Source: Edaphochlamys debaryana
Taxonomy: Eukaryota; Chlorophyta; Chlorophyceae; Chlamydomonadales
Direction of reading: 5' to 3'
DNA: 64,000 nucleotides
NCBI GenBank assembly: GCA_016858145.1
Contig: JAEHOE010000090.1
Span: 372,001 to 436,000 of the forward strand
How positions within the stretch are numbered: position 1 is the stretch's first letter; each line of letters begins with the position of its first letter. A model generated the notes under the pieces. It was not told where the DNA came from. It worked only from the letters and a program-made list of their open reading frames with translations, and did no database searches. A program made the position numbers and the translations under genes. This document shows, piece after piece, positions 10,444 through 21,370 of the stretch.

Positions 10444-13400
10444 CCCGAGCAGACCGCCTTTCTGTCAGGTCGACGGATTGCTGATAACATCATGCTCATG
10501 CAGCTGACACCAGAGCTGCTAAGAGTGGCAGGTGAGGAGGGGCTCATGGCCTTCCTAGATTTCCACAAGGCGTACGACACGCTGGACCGGGGCTTCCTGT
10601 TTGAGTGCCTGGAAGCGCTGGGGGTTGGCAATGGCTTCCTGGCGTGGGTGCGGCTTCTGCACCAGGGCACAAGATCCGCGGCCCTAGTCAACGGCGACGT
10701 ATCAGGTCACCTGGAGATAACAGCAGGGGTACGGCAAGGCTGCCCATTAGCGCCGCTGCTCTACCTGGCGGCCGCTCAAGCGCTACTATCGTGGCTTGCT
10801 AAACAGGGATTCCAGATTGCTCTCTCACCCAACGGCCGCCAGCTTGTCCTCCGAGCTTCCCAATACGCAGACGACTACACGCAATTCTTGCGACCCAACA
10901 CAGCCGCCGCTTTCGCTGCAGCCATGGAGACCTTTGCGCAAGCAAGTGGACAACGCCTGAACGCCAGCAAGTCGGAGCTGCTCCCCGTCGGCCTGATCCC
11001 ACCGCCTGCGCCGCTGCCCGCGCCGCTGCCCGGCCCACCACCCGCGCCGCCGCACGGCCCGCCGCCCGCACCGGCGCTGGACCCACCACCAGATCCACCG
11101 CCCACGCTGCCGCCTGGCCTGCCGCCCGCGCTGCCGCCTGGCCTGCCGCCCGCGCCGCCGCCTGGCCTGCTGCCCGCGCCGCCGCCTGGCCTGCCGCCCG
11201 CGCCGCCGCCTGGCCTGCCGCCCGCGCCGCCGCCTGGCCTGCCGCCCGCGCCGCCGCCTGGCCTGCTGCCCGCGCCGCCGCCTGGCCTGCCGCCCGCGCC
11301 GCCGCCTGGCCTGCCGCCCGCGCCGCCGCCTGGCCTGCCGCCCGCGCCGCCGCCTGGCCTGCCGCCCGCGCCGCCGCCTGGCCTGCCGCCCGCGCCGCCG
11401 CCTGGCCTGCCGCCCGCGCCGCCGCCTGGCCTGCCGCCCGCGCCGCCGCCTGGCCTGCCGCCCGCGCCGCCGCCTGGCCTGCTGCCCGCGCCGCCGCCTG
11501 GCCTGCCGCCCGCGCCGCCGCCTGGCCTGCCGCCCGCGCCGCCGCCTGGCCTGCCGCCCGCGCCGCCGCCTGGCCCGCCGCCCGCGCCGCCGCCTGGCCT
11601 GCCGCCCGCGCCGCCGCCTGGCCTGCCGCCCGCGCCGCCGCCTGGCCTGCTGCCCGCGCCGCCGCCTGAGCCGCCGCCCGCGCCGCCGCCTGGCCTGCCG
11701 CCCGCGCCGCCGCCTGGCCTGCCGCCCGCGCCGCCGCCTGAGCCGCCGCCCGGCCCGCCGCCCGCACCGCCACCCCCTGATACCTCACTGCGAACCGTCG
11801 TGAAGGCCAAGACCCTGGGGGTAACAGTCGCCAACACCGCCGCCCTGTGCAAGCCGGCCATCGCCCTGGATGGAGTCTACTCGGCTCTAACCAAGCTGGT
11901 GTCCCTGAATCTTTCAGCCTTTGGGAGAGCGTCGACGGCCTCTGGCTACGCAATCTCCAAGGTCCTGTACCACCTGGAATTCGCTTTCCCCCCCCCGCCC
12001 GAGCTGCAGCGACTCTGCAGCACGGTCGCAGCCATGGTGGACCGCAGCATGACGCCGGCGGCACACGCCAGTAACCCACACGCTCGCCTACCGGGGATAG
12101 GCTACAAGGCGATGTGCGTCCCCCCGGAGGACGGAGGGCTCGGCCTCCTCCCGGTGGTAGAACACGTACGGGCCCGACAAGCGGTGCTGGCGACACGCTG
12201 CGTGCTGGGCAGCTGCCCGAACCTCCTCCGCTTCAGGCCAGTGTGGCCGACGGTCGCAATGGAGCTCCTCCGACGAACGCACCCGGCCGTACACCCCCTC
12301 TGCCTCTTCACAGCCCAGCGGGCAGGCCCCAACGCCGCCACCAAGGTGCTGGGGACCACGGCAAACAGCCCCTGCCCGACGCTGAACATGATAACGGGGG
12401 CACTCCTCCATCTCCCCCGGGTTGAGTTGATCAAGAGCCCCGCGGTGGGGCCGTGGGTACACAGCGCGCCAGTATGGGGAAATCCGGCCCTCAGACCCGC
12501 AGCAGCGGGCCGTGGGGGGCTGGAAAGCATGTATGCGGACCTGATGGGTATCAATGAATTGAGGACTGTTGGCCAACTAGTAAGAGCCTATAGGGCAGGG
12601 GCGGGAGCAAGGGCGGGGCTCAGTGGAGCCCAGGGGGGCAGGCTGCCACCGATGGCTAGGAGCGAGTGCTCAAGGAAGGTGAAAGAGAACATCGTAGTTG
12701 GTCTGTGGGGACGAGGGGGGTATGAGTCTCTACCCGCAGCGCTACGCAATGGCCCTGCGCTCCTAGGGAGGATCGATAGCTTGATGGGCCATATTCCCGT
12801 ACCGTGGGTGCAAGCAGCAACGGAGGTGGAAGAGAACCCGGACTTGGCCTGCCCAGAGGAGGAGGCATGGAAAAAACTCTTGGGATGCATAGGTTGGCGG
12901 ATCGGACAGACGCTTGTGTCAGCGGCTAGGCTGTCGGTGAGCTTGGCCACGGCCCTGCAGATGGAGCCCGCTTTTGAGTATGTGAAAGGCAAGCATTTGA
13001 ATTTTGTGGCAGAGGCGCTGAGTGGTGGGGTAGGGGACGAGTCAGACCTGTTGGACCTACAAGCCACCTTGCGCAGGCTGTGGGCCCTGCGCTGGGAGAA
13101 CGTGTGGAAGGAAGCTTTCTGGCGCTTGGCGCTCAACGGCTTTACTGGCTTTTCGGCACATGAAGGAACGGCCACGTGCCCATGTGAGATTGCGATGCAC
13201 GGAGGGGACAGATTGCACCACTTTTGGAAATGCTACTTGGCTGAGGGCCTGGTTGATGAGATGTGCGCGTGTCTAGGGGGCGAGCAGGGCATGCCATGGA
13301 CCTGGCCACTTCGCCGGTTCAATCTTTGGCTGGCTCGACCAACGGAGGGAGTTGACCAGAGAGTGTGGGATGTGGTGTGTCTTGCAGCCACGACAGCCAT

Positions 13401-13518
13401 GGAGAAGGGACGCCGATATCTATACGCGACAAGGGAGAATGGGAATCGCCTCGGGGTGCTGAACCGTGGACGTGTGTTGGTGTCAGCTGAGTTTTGGGGA
13501 GCGCTTTGCTCTGGCTAG
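10444..13518 (+). mobile_element. 5'-truncated LINE (non-LTR) reverse transcriptase
   Basis: A single open frame of over 1000 codons. It starts inside RT with EQTAFLSGRRIADNI, the motif before the palm, then LMAFLDFHKAYDTLDR (catalytic Asp block), GVRQGCPLAPLLY, and the active-site QYADDYTQF at about 10861. RLNASKSELLPVG follows, then a proline minisatellite, then KAKTLGVTV of the thumb. The C-terminal part has CPCEIAMHGGDRLHHFWKC, a zinc-knuckle-like motif typical of algal L1-like ORF2 proteins, and ends at 13516-13518. No endonuclease domain remains and no intron is needed. The frame has no stops, so the copy is fairly young or the minisatellite-bearing frame is maintained. No target-site duplication was identified. 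Confidence 0.85.
10999..11779 (+). repeat. In-frame 24-bp proline minisatellite
   Basis: The 24-bp unit CCGCCTGGCCTGCCGCCCGC plus GCCG codes for PPGLPPAP and is repeated about 27 times between roughly 11107 and 11766, with a few variant units (GLL, GPP, EPP). Degenerate proline/alanine sequence precedes it from 10999. All units keep the reading frame of the reverse transcriptase. Confidence 0.95.
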
Positions 13519-15465
13519 AAAGCGGAGCACCACCAAACAAGTAACCACACAAAATTTTTGCGCGTTCCAGAATGGTGTGCTGGCTTGCCCTAGGACCGTT
13601 CTGCTGCGTCGTGAGGTGCCCGGGGCTCAGTGTGTGGGGACACTGGCACCAGTCTCTGTCACTGCCGGTGGGGTGCGTGTCACGTTGCGGGGCTCAATCA
13701 ACGGACAGGCGAATGCAGCAGGGAATCTGCGCAGCGGAAGTCTTGCTTTGCGGAAGCGTCACGGGTAACTGATATTGAATCGAGGGGGAGATAGAGGCAC
13801 TGACAGCGTCAGGGTGACGGCAGGCGCTCCGTGAGACTGCGTGCCGGGTCAAGGTGTGACCACAGGACACGGCTTGGCGTGCGCAATGGGCAGGGCTAAG
13901 GGGAGTTCAAGCGAAGCGGGCTGTAAGGCACGCGCTCGCCTCCGCTCGCGCGCACAGTAAAGGCAGACGCAGCGGGTCAGAGCCGGGCTGACTCTGGAGG
14001 GGCTGAGCTGGGCTGCTCAGGCTGGAGAGCACCACTTGACGGAGGGCCCAGAGGCTCAGTCCGTGGGGGCTCGGGCACGGGTCGCACCGCAGGCTGACAG
14101 CGTGCAGGGGCCAAGGGCCGTGCTAGGCGCTGAATAGCGCAGAGGGGCTCGAGGGGACAGGGGCCGCAATCGAGCACACACTCAGACTAACAGAAGGGAC
14201 AGAATCACAGAGCGTTCAGGGCTCGGTTCGAGTCACTTGCTCCAGCAACCAATACGTGGGTTCGGGGCATGGCCAAACAGCCGGAGAGGCCGGCCTTAAA
14301 TACTCCCGGAGTGCCGTACAATCTACGAAAGGATCTACGAACAGAAGCTACGAGCGCCCTCTTGGGCTTCCAGCTCCGTCTACGAGGCGCAAGTGCCCCA
14401 TGTCACCCGAACAGACCACCATTCAACGGTCCAGACACGGACGTACACCTGGTCAACGTATGGAGCAAAGTCAACGCGCCCTAGTCAACGAATAACGCGC
14501 CAGTCAACGCGCCGTACTCCTTATGCTGCTCGTTCCCAATTGCATGCTCCCCGCGTGGAAGATGGACGGTGCGTGTGGCGATTACGGACTTTCTTCCGCC
14601 CGCTTGGTGTCAAGACGTGCAACCCCGTGCCCTCAAGTCCTAATTAATAAAACACGAAGCTACTTGCTTCGTTACCCCTTACAGGCCTTAACCGCACACG
14701 GCGTGGCATGAACACACCAAATCCCTTGCGATCCGTAAACGTGTGACAACCCGAAGGGCGTGGCCCGCATGCTGCCGCACTACAGCTTCACTCTTTTGCT
14801 GCGCTCAGGCCACCAAGTGGCTGGGAGACAATACCGGCGGACCACCCTTTCCTGCGAGTCTCAGGTGGCAGATTGACTGTGCAGGAGCCCCCAGGCGTCC
14901 TGGCCTTGATTGACGATGATTAAAGGCACAGCGGAATTAGTGGAATAGTACTGAGGGGGGCTCTACGGGCCCGACCCTAGCAACGTGGTGTGACGACCGA
15001 AAGTCAGTCACGTTGCGTGGGTGTCGGTGTGCAGGTGGCACACCCAGTAGGTGGCGCTCTCGCTCAACCCCTCCCCTTCTGGAGGCGGTTCCTGCTGTAA
15101 CCATCGCATCCTCCAACGCCGGCCCGCAGGCGGCTCTGGGGGTGCGAGCGCTGGCGAAGGAATGGCGGTTGCCAGGGGCAGGGTACGAAGGAGCAAGGCA
15201 AGGGATGAGGGGCCGGGCCAAGCTGAGCGGCTGAGCAGAGGACGGGCGCCTCTGAGAACTGCTGTGGCGCACTTTTGACGGCTCACCTCTCCCGCTCGCC
15301 CCCCTCGCATGCCAAAGCTCAAAGACGCACAGCCGTCGTTGCAGGGGGCCGGGGGTGCAGGGGGGGAGGAGGGGCTTGGGCCAAGGGGAGGAGCGGGGCT
15401 GAGGGGACAGCTGCAGTGGGGAGCGCGCTCGCTCCAACGCTCACCAACCAACCGCCCCCCGCAGG
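13519..15465. other. LINE 3' flank and spacer
   Basis: About 1.9 kb without a supported gene. It may include the LINE 3' UTR. Four GTCAACG motifs lie at 14453-14511. The sequence is less GC-rich at 14280-14720 than elsewhere. No paired long terminal repeats were found. Confidence 0.4.
14654..14672. other. Short perfect hairpin
   Basis: ACGAAGC-TACTT-GCTTCGT forms a 7-bp stem with a 5-base loop just after an AT-rich TAATTAATAA. It does not match the histone 3' stem-loop consensus. It could be a transcript-end structure or chance. Confidence 0.3.
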
Positions 15466-15979
15466 CCCCCCAGGACTCACACCTACCTGCACCTCCGCCG
15501 CATGCTTTGCTGCAACTCGGCCCTCACGGAGCTCTCCCTGGCCAAGTGCCGCCTGGTGGACAGCCAGTTGTGTGCTGACCCTGATTAGTCGTTGCTGAAG
15601 TGAACCCAAAGCAGCAGAAAGCGAGACCCCGGCTGAAACGGGCGTACCCCGACAGCCAGGTGCGTTTGGGGGCAGGGTAGAGGGCAGGGGGGTGGCCTTG
15701 GGGCGAGGTAAGGTCGAAGGGATCAGGCCCACCAGGGGGAGCCGAGTGCCGCCTGGTGGATAGCCAGGTGTGGGGATGGCGGGGGAGATGAGTGCGAGGA
15801 AGGATCAAAGGAAGCCGGGGCTAAGGGCTGCGTGCCTGCGGCCTTGTGCCTAGCGCCGCCTGGTGGACACCCAGGTGTGTTTGGGGGAAGGGTTGAGGGC
15901 AGGGGGTTCCTTGGGGCGAGGTAGAATCACAGGGAGGAAGGGACCGAGGAGAGGAGAGTGCCGCCCGGTGGACAGCCAG
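15466..15979 (+). pseudogene. LRR protein remnant with copied exon ends
   Basis: An exon after CCCCGCAG/CCCCCCAG reads YLHLRRMLCCNSALTELSLA, then KCRLVDSQ, a leucine-rich repeat of the algal LRR type. The last part, TGCCGCCTGGTGGACAGCCAG, recurs as an isolated exon end followed by donor-like GTGTG four more times. Nothing supports a full gene, and the frame closes in the first copy (TGA at about 15577), so this is a remnant. Confidence 0.55.
15547..15979 (+). repeat. Tandem copies of an LRR exon end plus donor
   Basis: Copies at 15547-15567, about 15650-15660 (partial), 15747-15767, 15855-15874 and 15959-15979. The copies at 15650 and 15865 also share about 55 bases of following intron-like sequence, giving a higher-order period near 210 bases. 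Confidence 0.8.
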
Positions 15980-16165
15980 GTGTGTCCTCACGGGGGGTGG
16001 AGGGGACGTGCGCAGCACGGGTGGCCAGCCACACAGGCAGGCGGGCTGAGCCACCTGACAGCAGACAGGTTTTTTTTGTGGTGGTATGCGTCGAGTCGGG
16101 GGCCAAGGACCTTACGGGTGTGAGCGCAGGTTTTCAGGCAAGCTCGAGCTTCCTTATCCCTATCG

Positions 16166-16216
16166 CTTGCTAGGCTGTAACCAGGGGTCTGGCAGGCACT
16201 GTGCCGCTGATATGCG
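16166..16216 (+). repeat. 51-bp direct repeat, left copy
   Basis: Matches 18185-18235 with one difference. Both contain GGCTGTAACC, which includes the algal poly(A) signal TGTAA, so this is probably the 3' end of a lost upstream ankyrin gene. Confidence 0.85.
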
Positions 16217-16360
16217 CTTTGCATCTGCGCACGCAGGAAGGGGGGCGGCTCAGGGGAGGCGGGCATAGCCCCCGCGCAGTACACGAGCATCGAGGCTAGC
16301 TAGCACTACACGGAGCGGTACGCGCAGAAGATGTAGTCGGTGGTGCGGCTGATAGCGGCT

Positions 16361-17782
16361 ATGCTATGCCGTGCCGTCATCGGCATCGCTCGCAGCCCCA
16401 CTCCCGACTGGGCCGCCAAACTGGACTGGATGCTGGCCCAGGTAAGTAGGGAGGCCATCTGGGCCACAATTCCTACAAGCCGAGGGTCTCTGCAGGCAGG
16501 GCGTCAGCCAGGGCTGAGACTGCAGAGCGGGGCGGGACTAGGCAGCGCCTTCTCATTAGTTGCCCCTGCAACACACAACCGGAGCGTGCGGGTTGGGTTT
16601 GAAGAGCCTGTAACATCTGTCTGTCTGGTGACACGGTTCCCACAGGGTGCGGCCCAGGCCTGGGAGGGCATTGTCGCGGCCGCCGCCGCCTGCCCGGACG
16701 GCGTTGCCCGTCTGACCCTGCTGGTGGAGGGCCAGGATTCCCCGGTCGACGCCTCTGCGGTCGACGCGGCAGCCAGTCAGGGCCGGGCGGAGGCGGTGAG
16801 GTGGCTTTCTGGCACGCGGCTTGCGGCCCACGGACGCTTCGCGTCGGTAGCGCGAGGCCGCCAAGCGGGGCCACACGGAGGTGCTACGGGCGCTGCACGC
16901 CACGGGCTGCCAGCTGCCCCCGGCTGAGGAGCTGGTGGCCGGTGCGTGTGCCTCGGGCAGCGTGGGGACGGTCAGCTGGGTGGTGGGGACGTGCGGGGCC
17001 GGGGCGCTGCAGGCCGCAGGGCCCCGGGCCTTCGAGGCGGCCCTCCCGTCCGGGAGCCTGGAGCTGGTGACGTGGCTGCGGGAGAGGGGGGCGCAGCGTG
17101 GACCCGGCCCCTGGTTCGCGGCTGCGGACGGCGGCTGTGTGGCTGCGCTCGAGCTGCTGGCCGAGTGGGGCGCAGACGTCCAGGTGCGGCGGTGCGGGGC
17201 GCAGGTCAAGGCAGCGCCTTGCATCTACAGTTGGTTACGTGCGGCGGTGCGGGGCGCAGTCAGGGGTCAACTTTTGGCGGGCGGGGTCCGACTTGTGCGC
17301 ATCTCGCACATCGTGTTTGCCCACCCTGACCTATCGACCGCACGCCCTGGCCTCACCCGCTTCGGCCCTCCGCCTACCACATCACCACCAGTGCGCTTTC
17401 CGCGTTGTCCCAGTCCCACCCTCCTGCCCGCCCTCTCACCACCCCCTCTTCCAGGACCCGCAAAGTCCGCCCTCGGAGCCGTACCTCACGGCAGCCGCGT
17501 GCGGTGACCTGCTGACCCTGGAGGCCCTGCGGCGCCTGGGCGTGCCCCTGGGCCGCACACAGGAGCAGATCAGGGGGTTGGTGGGGAAGGCGATCGAGGA
17601 GGTCCAGACGCCCCTGCCGGCGCTGCGCTGGCTCCGGCGGGCCGTGGGCGGTGGACTGGGCCGCAGCGGAGGAGGCGGCCCGCAGCGCCCCCATGATAGC
17701 GAGGTGGCGGGCGGACGTGCTGGCGTGGATTCAGGCCGAGGCGGTGGCGGCGGCGGCGGTGGAGACGGCGGGAACTGGCTGA
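16361..17782 (+). pseudogene. Ankyrin-repeat protein gene, frameshifted
   Basis: Blocks: 16361-16441 (SPTPDWAAKLDWMLAQ, donor GTAAGT), 16646-17183 and 17455-17782. The middle block reads as ankyrin-like helices such as DAAASQGRAEAVRWLSGTRL, AAKRGHTEVLRALHATGCQL and GSLELVTWLRERGA; the last block includes LTAAACGDLLTLEALRRLG and ALRWLRRAV. Two lesions break it: the frame changes near 16850-16857, between RFASVA and EAAKRG, and again near 17650, where GGGCGGTGG lacks two bases present in the related fragment at 6100. After the second shift the expected tail (VDWAAAEEAARSAPMIARW) runs in another frame to a TGA at 17780-17782. Ankyrin proteins of this kind are a large, mostly uncharacterised family in volvocine algae. 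Sequencing error at both sites is the alternative. Confidence 0.7.
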
Positions 17783-18184
17783 TTCATCTGAGGCGGCAGG
17801 GGAACAGTAGAGCAGCCAGTCCGGAGGCAGCCGCTTTCCGTGCTGGCCACAATGAGCGAGTATGTGCCAGTGTGATCAACTTCTCCCAACTCAAGGGTTC
17901 AGGGTGCGATGGTACTGCTGACGCCAGGCACTTGGGGCAAGGGACTGCTGCGCTGGCGTTGTAGCCATCAGTGCGGCCCCAGCCACTGTGTTGGGCCGCA
18001 GCAGCATGGACATGGACAGAGCGCGGGATACCGCATGCGCACTCACGAAGCTGGACACTGGCTTCTCTCGGATGGGGCGGGTGCAAGTCGCGAGGCGCGT
18101 GATGGCTGGGATGAGGCGCCTGGGCTGGGGCAAGGGGTGAGAGAGGGGACGGAGCCGGGCTGTGTGCGCGTAGTGCGGGCTGGG
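17783..18184 (+). other. Ankyrin gene 3' UTR
   Basis: Shared with the fragment at 6217-6387 as far as about 17960. The TGTAA at 18195-18199, within the 51-bp repeat, is the likely poly(A) signal. Confidence 0.55.
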
Positions 18185-18235
18185 CTTGCTAGGCTGTAAC
18201 CAGGGGTCTGGCAGGCGCTGTGCCGCTGATATGCG
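18185..18235 (+). repeat. 51-bp direct repeat, right copy
   Basis: Matches 16166-16216 except for one base. The pair brackets the 2-kb ankyrin unit. Confidence 0.85.
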
Positions 18236-18397
18236 AAGGGGGGCCGCGGCTCAGGGGCCGCGGGGAACCAGGAACGGTGCGTGTGTTTTGCCAGTCCACG
18301 GCGTGCTCTGCATGCTGTTTCACTCCCCTCAGCGCTGAACAGATGTCCGCAGGAGGTCGCTGTTGTCACATGCTTAGCTGAACACTGCTTGTCGGCG

Positions 18398-21370
18398 ATG
18401 GCTCGGGTCGGCCCTAACGGGCTTGCGCGGCTCGCGCAAGGGCTCTCTGCTCTCCAACACGCTTCTGCAGCCACACGCGAATCCATAGCCCAACACCTGT
18501 CTAGCACAGGCGCCCTTCTGTTGGCCGGTCGCGCCATCCCATCCCCGACTTGCGCGAATGCCAGCGCGCAAGCCCAGGCCTGCTGGCGCGCTGTGACGCA
18601 GTGGTGCCGCTACAGCCGCTCGCGCGAGGACATTGGAGCCCTGCCGGCCGCGTTCGGCATGCAACCGCTGCGCAGCCCCCGTCGCCAGCAGGATCGCGAG
18701 GCCAAGCAGCTGCAGGCAGCTGTGTGGCGGCTGAGGGCGTGCTGCAGCCTGGAGGAGCTGGTGGAGACACTGGAGGGGTTCAGGGTGGGAGAAGGGGTTA
18801 GGGGGGGTTAAGGGGGAGGAGGGGGCAGAGACTGGGGGAAGGGGGCGTGCTGGTGAGGGGTTGAGTGAGGGGTTGAGTGAGGGGCGGAACATTGATGAAC
18901 GCTCCGACACACCCTCTCCCTGCCCCACTACCCCTCCCCCTCCCCTCCACGCACCCAGTCCGACCAGCCCCCCGTGCTGGTTGAGGCGGCCGTGCAGGGG
19001 GCCCGCCTGGCCCGGGGGGCGCAGGGCCCGGGGGCGGGGGCGCTGCTGCACCGCCTGCTGGGGGCGGTGGCGGGGCACTGCGCCATGTGGGTCGGGGGGG
19101 GGGGGGGGGCGAGGGTTAATCGGGGTCGGGAAGGGATCGCTAGAAGCGATGGGAGCAGACTCTCCTTACGACGCCTGCCTTCCGCAGCGCCTGCCTTACG
19201 TCCGTCCCCCCTTGCCTCCCCCCCACGGCCCCCCCGCCAGGCACCTGGAGCGCTACGACCTGCCCCTGCTGGCCGCCCTGCTGGGGGCCTGCGCCCGCGC
19301 CCGGCACACGCCCGAGGAGCTGTTGCTGCCGCTGCAGCTGAGGCTGGCAGGGGAGGCGCGGAGGGTGGGGCCGCCGGAGGTGGGTGGTGGGGGTGTCTGT
19401 GTCTATGCTGGGATTGGGAGGAGGGAGGAGGGAGGAGGGAGGCGGGAGGGGGAGGCGGTAGAGGGAGGGGTTGGCGGGGTTGCGGGCACATGCTGTCGGC
19501 TGTAGGGCAGAAGGAAACGGCTTTTGGCGGCGCGTGGATGCAAGATATTGTATGCGCGTACCTGGATCCAAAATCCAGGTCCTGTCGGCCCTCACAGGCC
19601 TGGATTTCAGCAACCTCTCGCCCCCATCCCCTCCCCAGGACGCCGCCCCCCACCTGGCCGCCCTCGCGACGCACCTCTCCCGCCTCCGCGTCACCTCGCC
19701 CCGCCTGTGGGCGGCGCTGGGGGCGGCGGCGGCGGCGGCGCTGCCCCGCGCCTCCGCCGCTGACGTTGCAGCCCTGCTGGCGGCTCACGCCCGGGTGGAT
19801 GCGCCCAACGCTGCGCTGTTCGAGCGGGGGGCGGCGCGGGCGGCGGCCGAGCTGCACGATGCCCAGCCCCAGGTGAGGGGACGAGGGCGAGGGGGAGACT
19901 TCAGTGTTTGCCGTGCCCCGTACCAAGCGCCTGGAGTGGTACCGGTACAGTCTTGCTGCCGGTATCTGGCTTAACGTGCAGCAAACTTCCCGAGTCACCG
20001 CGACTCCAAGTCTTTCCCTCTTCCACCTTCCCTCACACCTGCCCCCGCACCACCACCGATCGCCATCCGCCCAACCGCCCAACGACCGCAGGACGTTGCC
20101 ACGCTGGTGTGGGCGCTGGCCCGGGCGCACCACCCCCTGCCCCGGGGCCTGGCTCGGGCGCTGGCCCAGCACCTGGGGGCGGGGGCGGGGGCGGGGGGGT
20201 ACTCGCTGGTGCAGGTGGCGTCGCTGGCGGGTGGGTAGGGGAGCGGGATGGGCGACAAGGGTGCGGGTGTGCGCCTAACTTGAAGGGCCTTGCACGGTCG
20301 TGATGCTCGGGTGCTCGGGTTGCATGACAGCCCAGGGTCGAACCCTTCACAGGAGCCGGTCTGGGTTACCGTTGACACCAGCGCCCCCTTCGCCCGCTGC
20401 CACAGGGGCCTGTGGGCGACTGCGGGTGAGCTCCGCCGAGCTGCGACTGGCCCTGTCCCAGCGGGGCGCTGAGGTGAGGGGGTGGGTGGGTGGGTGCGGC
20501 GGCTGAGCAGGGGGGTGGGTGGCGCGGCGACAAAACTGCGGACTGGAGGTTCGAGGCAGTCTTGTTAAGCCTTGACACTTGCAAGCGCGAACCCGGTTCC
20601 GCCGGACCCCTCCGCCTGATCCCACTGCCCTCTCCCTCCCGCCGCCCCCACCCCCAGGCGCTCCTAGAGGAGGCCGCAGCGCTTGCATCCCACGCCGCCG
20701 GCAACCATGCCTCTCTCCGCCAGCTGTTCAGCCCCCAGTCCGGCCCGCTGTCCGGCGCCCTGTCCGGCTCCGGACCTAGGTCCGGAGTCCGGTCGCGGCC
20801 TTCCGTGACCGCCCCCCAGCCGCCGGACAGCGAGGCCGTGGCAGTGCTGGTGGCGGGGCTGGGGGCCCTGGGCCCACACGACCCCGCCCTGCTGCGGGCT
20901 GCCGCGACCTTCCTCACGGCAGTCGCAGAGGCGGCAGCGGAGGCGGGAGAGGGCGACGGGGGCGCAGCTGGGCTGGGACTGCCAGGGGCGGGGTCGGGCG
21001 AGGCCGGCGTACAGGCGCCGGCGGGGGAGGTCGTGGCGGCGGTGGCGGCGGCGCTGCGGGCGGCGGGGCTGGTGGGAGAGGCGGCGGAGCTGGAGGCCAA
21101 GGTGAGAAGAGAGGCCAGGGGTCAGAAGGGATGATGCGGATGGAGCGGTTCACGACTTAACGGTTCATGTTTAGGGGACAGATCGATGCTCACCCGTGCG
21201 GTGTACTGGTGCATAGCCTTGGTATTTTGGGCCAGGGCAACCGCACGGCCCATGTCCGCCCCCTTTGCATCTATGGCCCCACTCCCTTGCTGCAGGCCCT
21301 TCCGTCGTCCGGCGCTGCTGAACCGTCAGAGGGCAGTGTGGCCGCGGCCGCCCAAGCCACCGGGCTGTGA
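18398..21370 (+). CDS. Helical-repeat protein (OPR/RAP-like)
   Basis: Eight exons join in phase: 18398-18784, 18959-19086, 19241-19379, 19639-19872, 20092-20230, 20406-20473, 20658-21101 and 21296-21370 (about 537 aa). The whole protein is a string of amphipathic helix pairs: GLARLAQGLSALQHASAATR, LPLLAALLGACARARHTPEE, APHLAALATHLSRLRVTSPR and DVATLVWALARAHHPLPRGL. The last resembles the 'LWALAKL' pattern of OPR and FAST/RAP organellar RNA-binding proteins. No C-terminal RAP domain is seen, so the role in organelle RNA metabolism is only a guess. The start at 18398 is the first ATG; the frame is open upstream and a CAG just before GAGGTCGCTG at 18356 could be an acceptor, so an earlier first exon is possible. 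If intron 7 is retained the protein ends at 21134. Confidence 0.65.

Noticed and set aside
10799..12196. 465-aa minus-strand frame rich in AARAAGQA repeats
   Set aside because: It is the complement of the proline minisatellite in the reverse transcriptase; a repeat with a period divisible by three stays open in all frames.
14221..14250. T-arm-like GGTTCGAGTC suggesting a tRNA
   Set aside because: The flanking bases do not form a five-base T stem, and no acceptor, D or anticodon stems can be drawn around it.
14170..14960. TGTGACA start and repeated GTCAACG motifs suggesting an LTR
   Set aside because: No second copy of the putative LTR, no gag/pol frame and no target duplication were found.
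17184..17259. Possible extra ankyrin exon between duplicated GTGCGGCGGTGCGG motifs
   Set aside because: The duplicated sequence begins at the donor itself and the intervening bases carry no ankyrin pattern; treated as an intron duplication.
18928..20172. 414-aa minus-strand frame
   Set aside because: Antisense to the helical-repeat gene, Ser/Arg/Pro-rich, without splice support or motifs.
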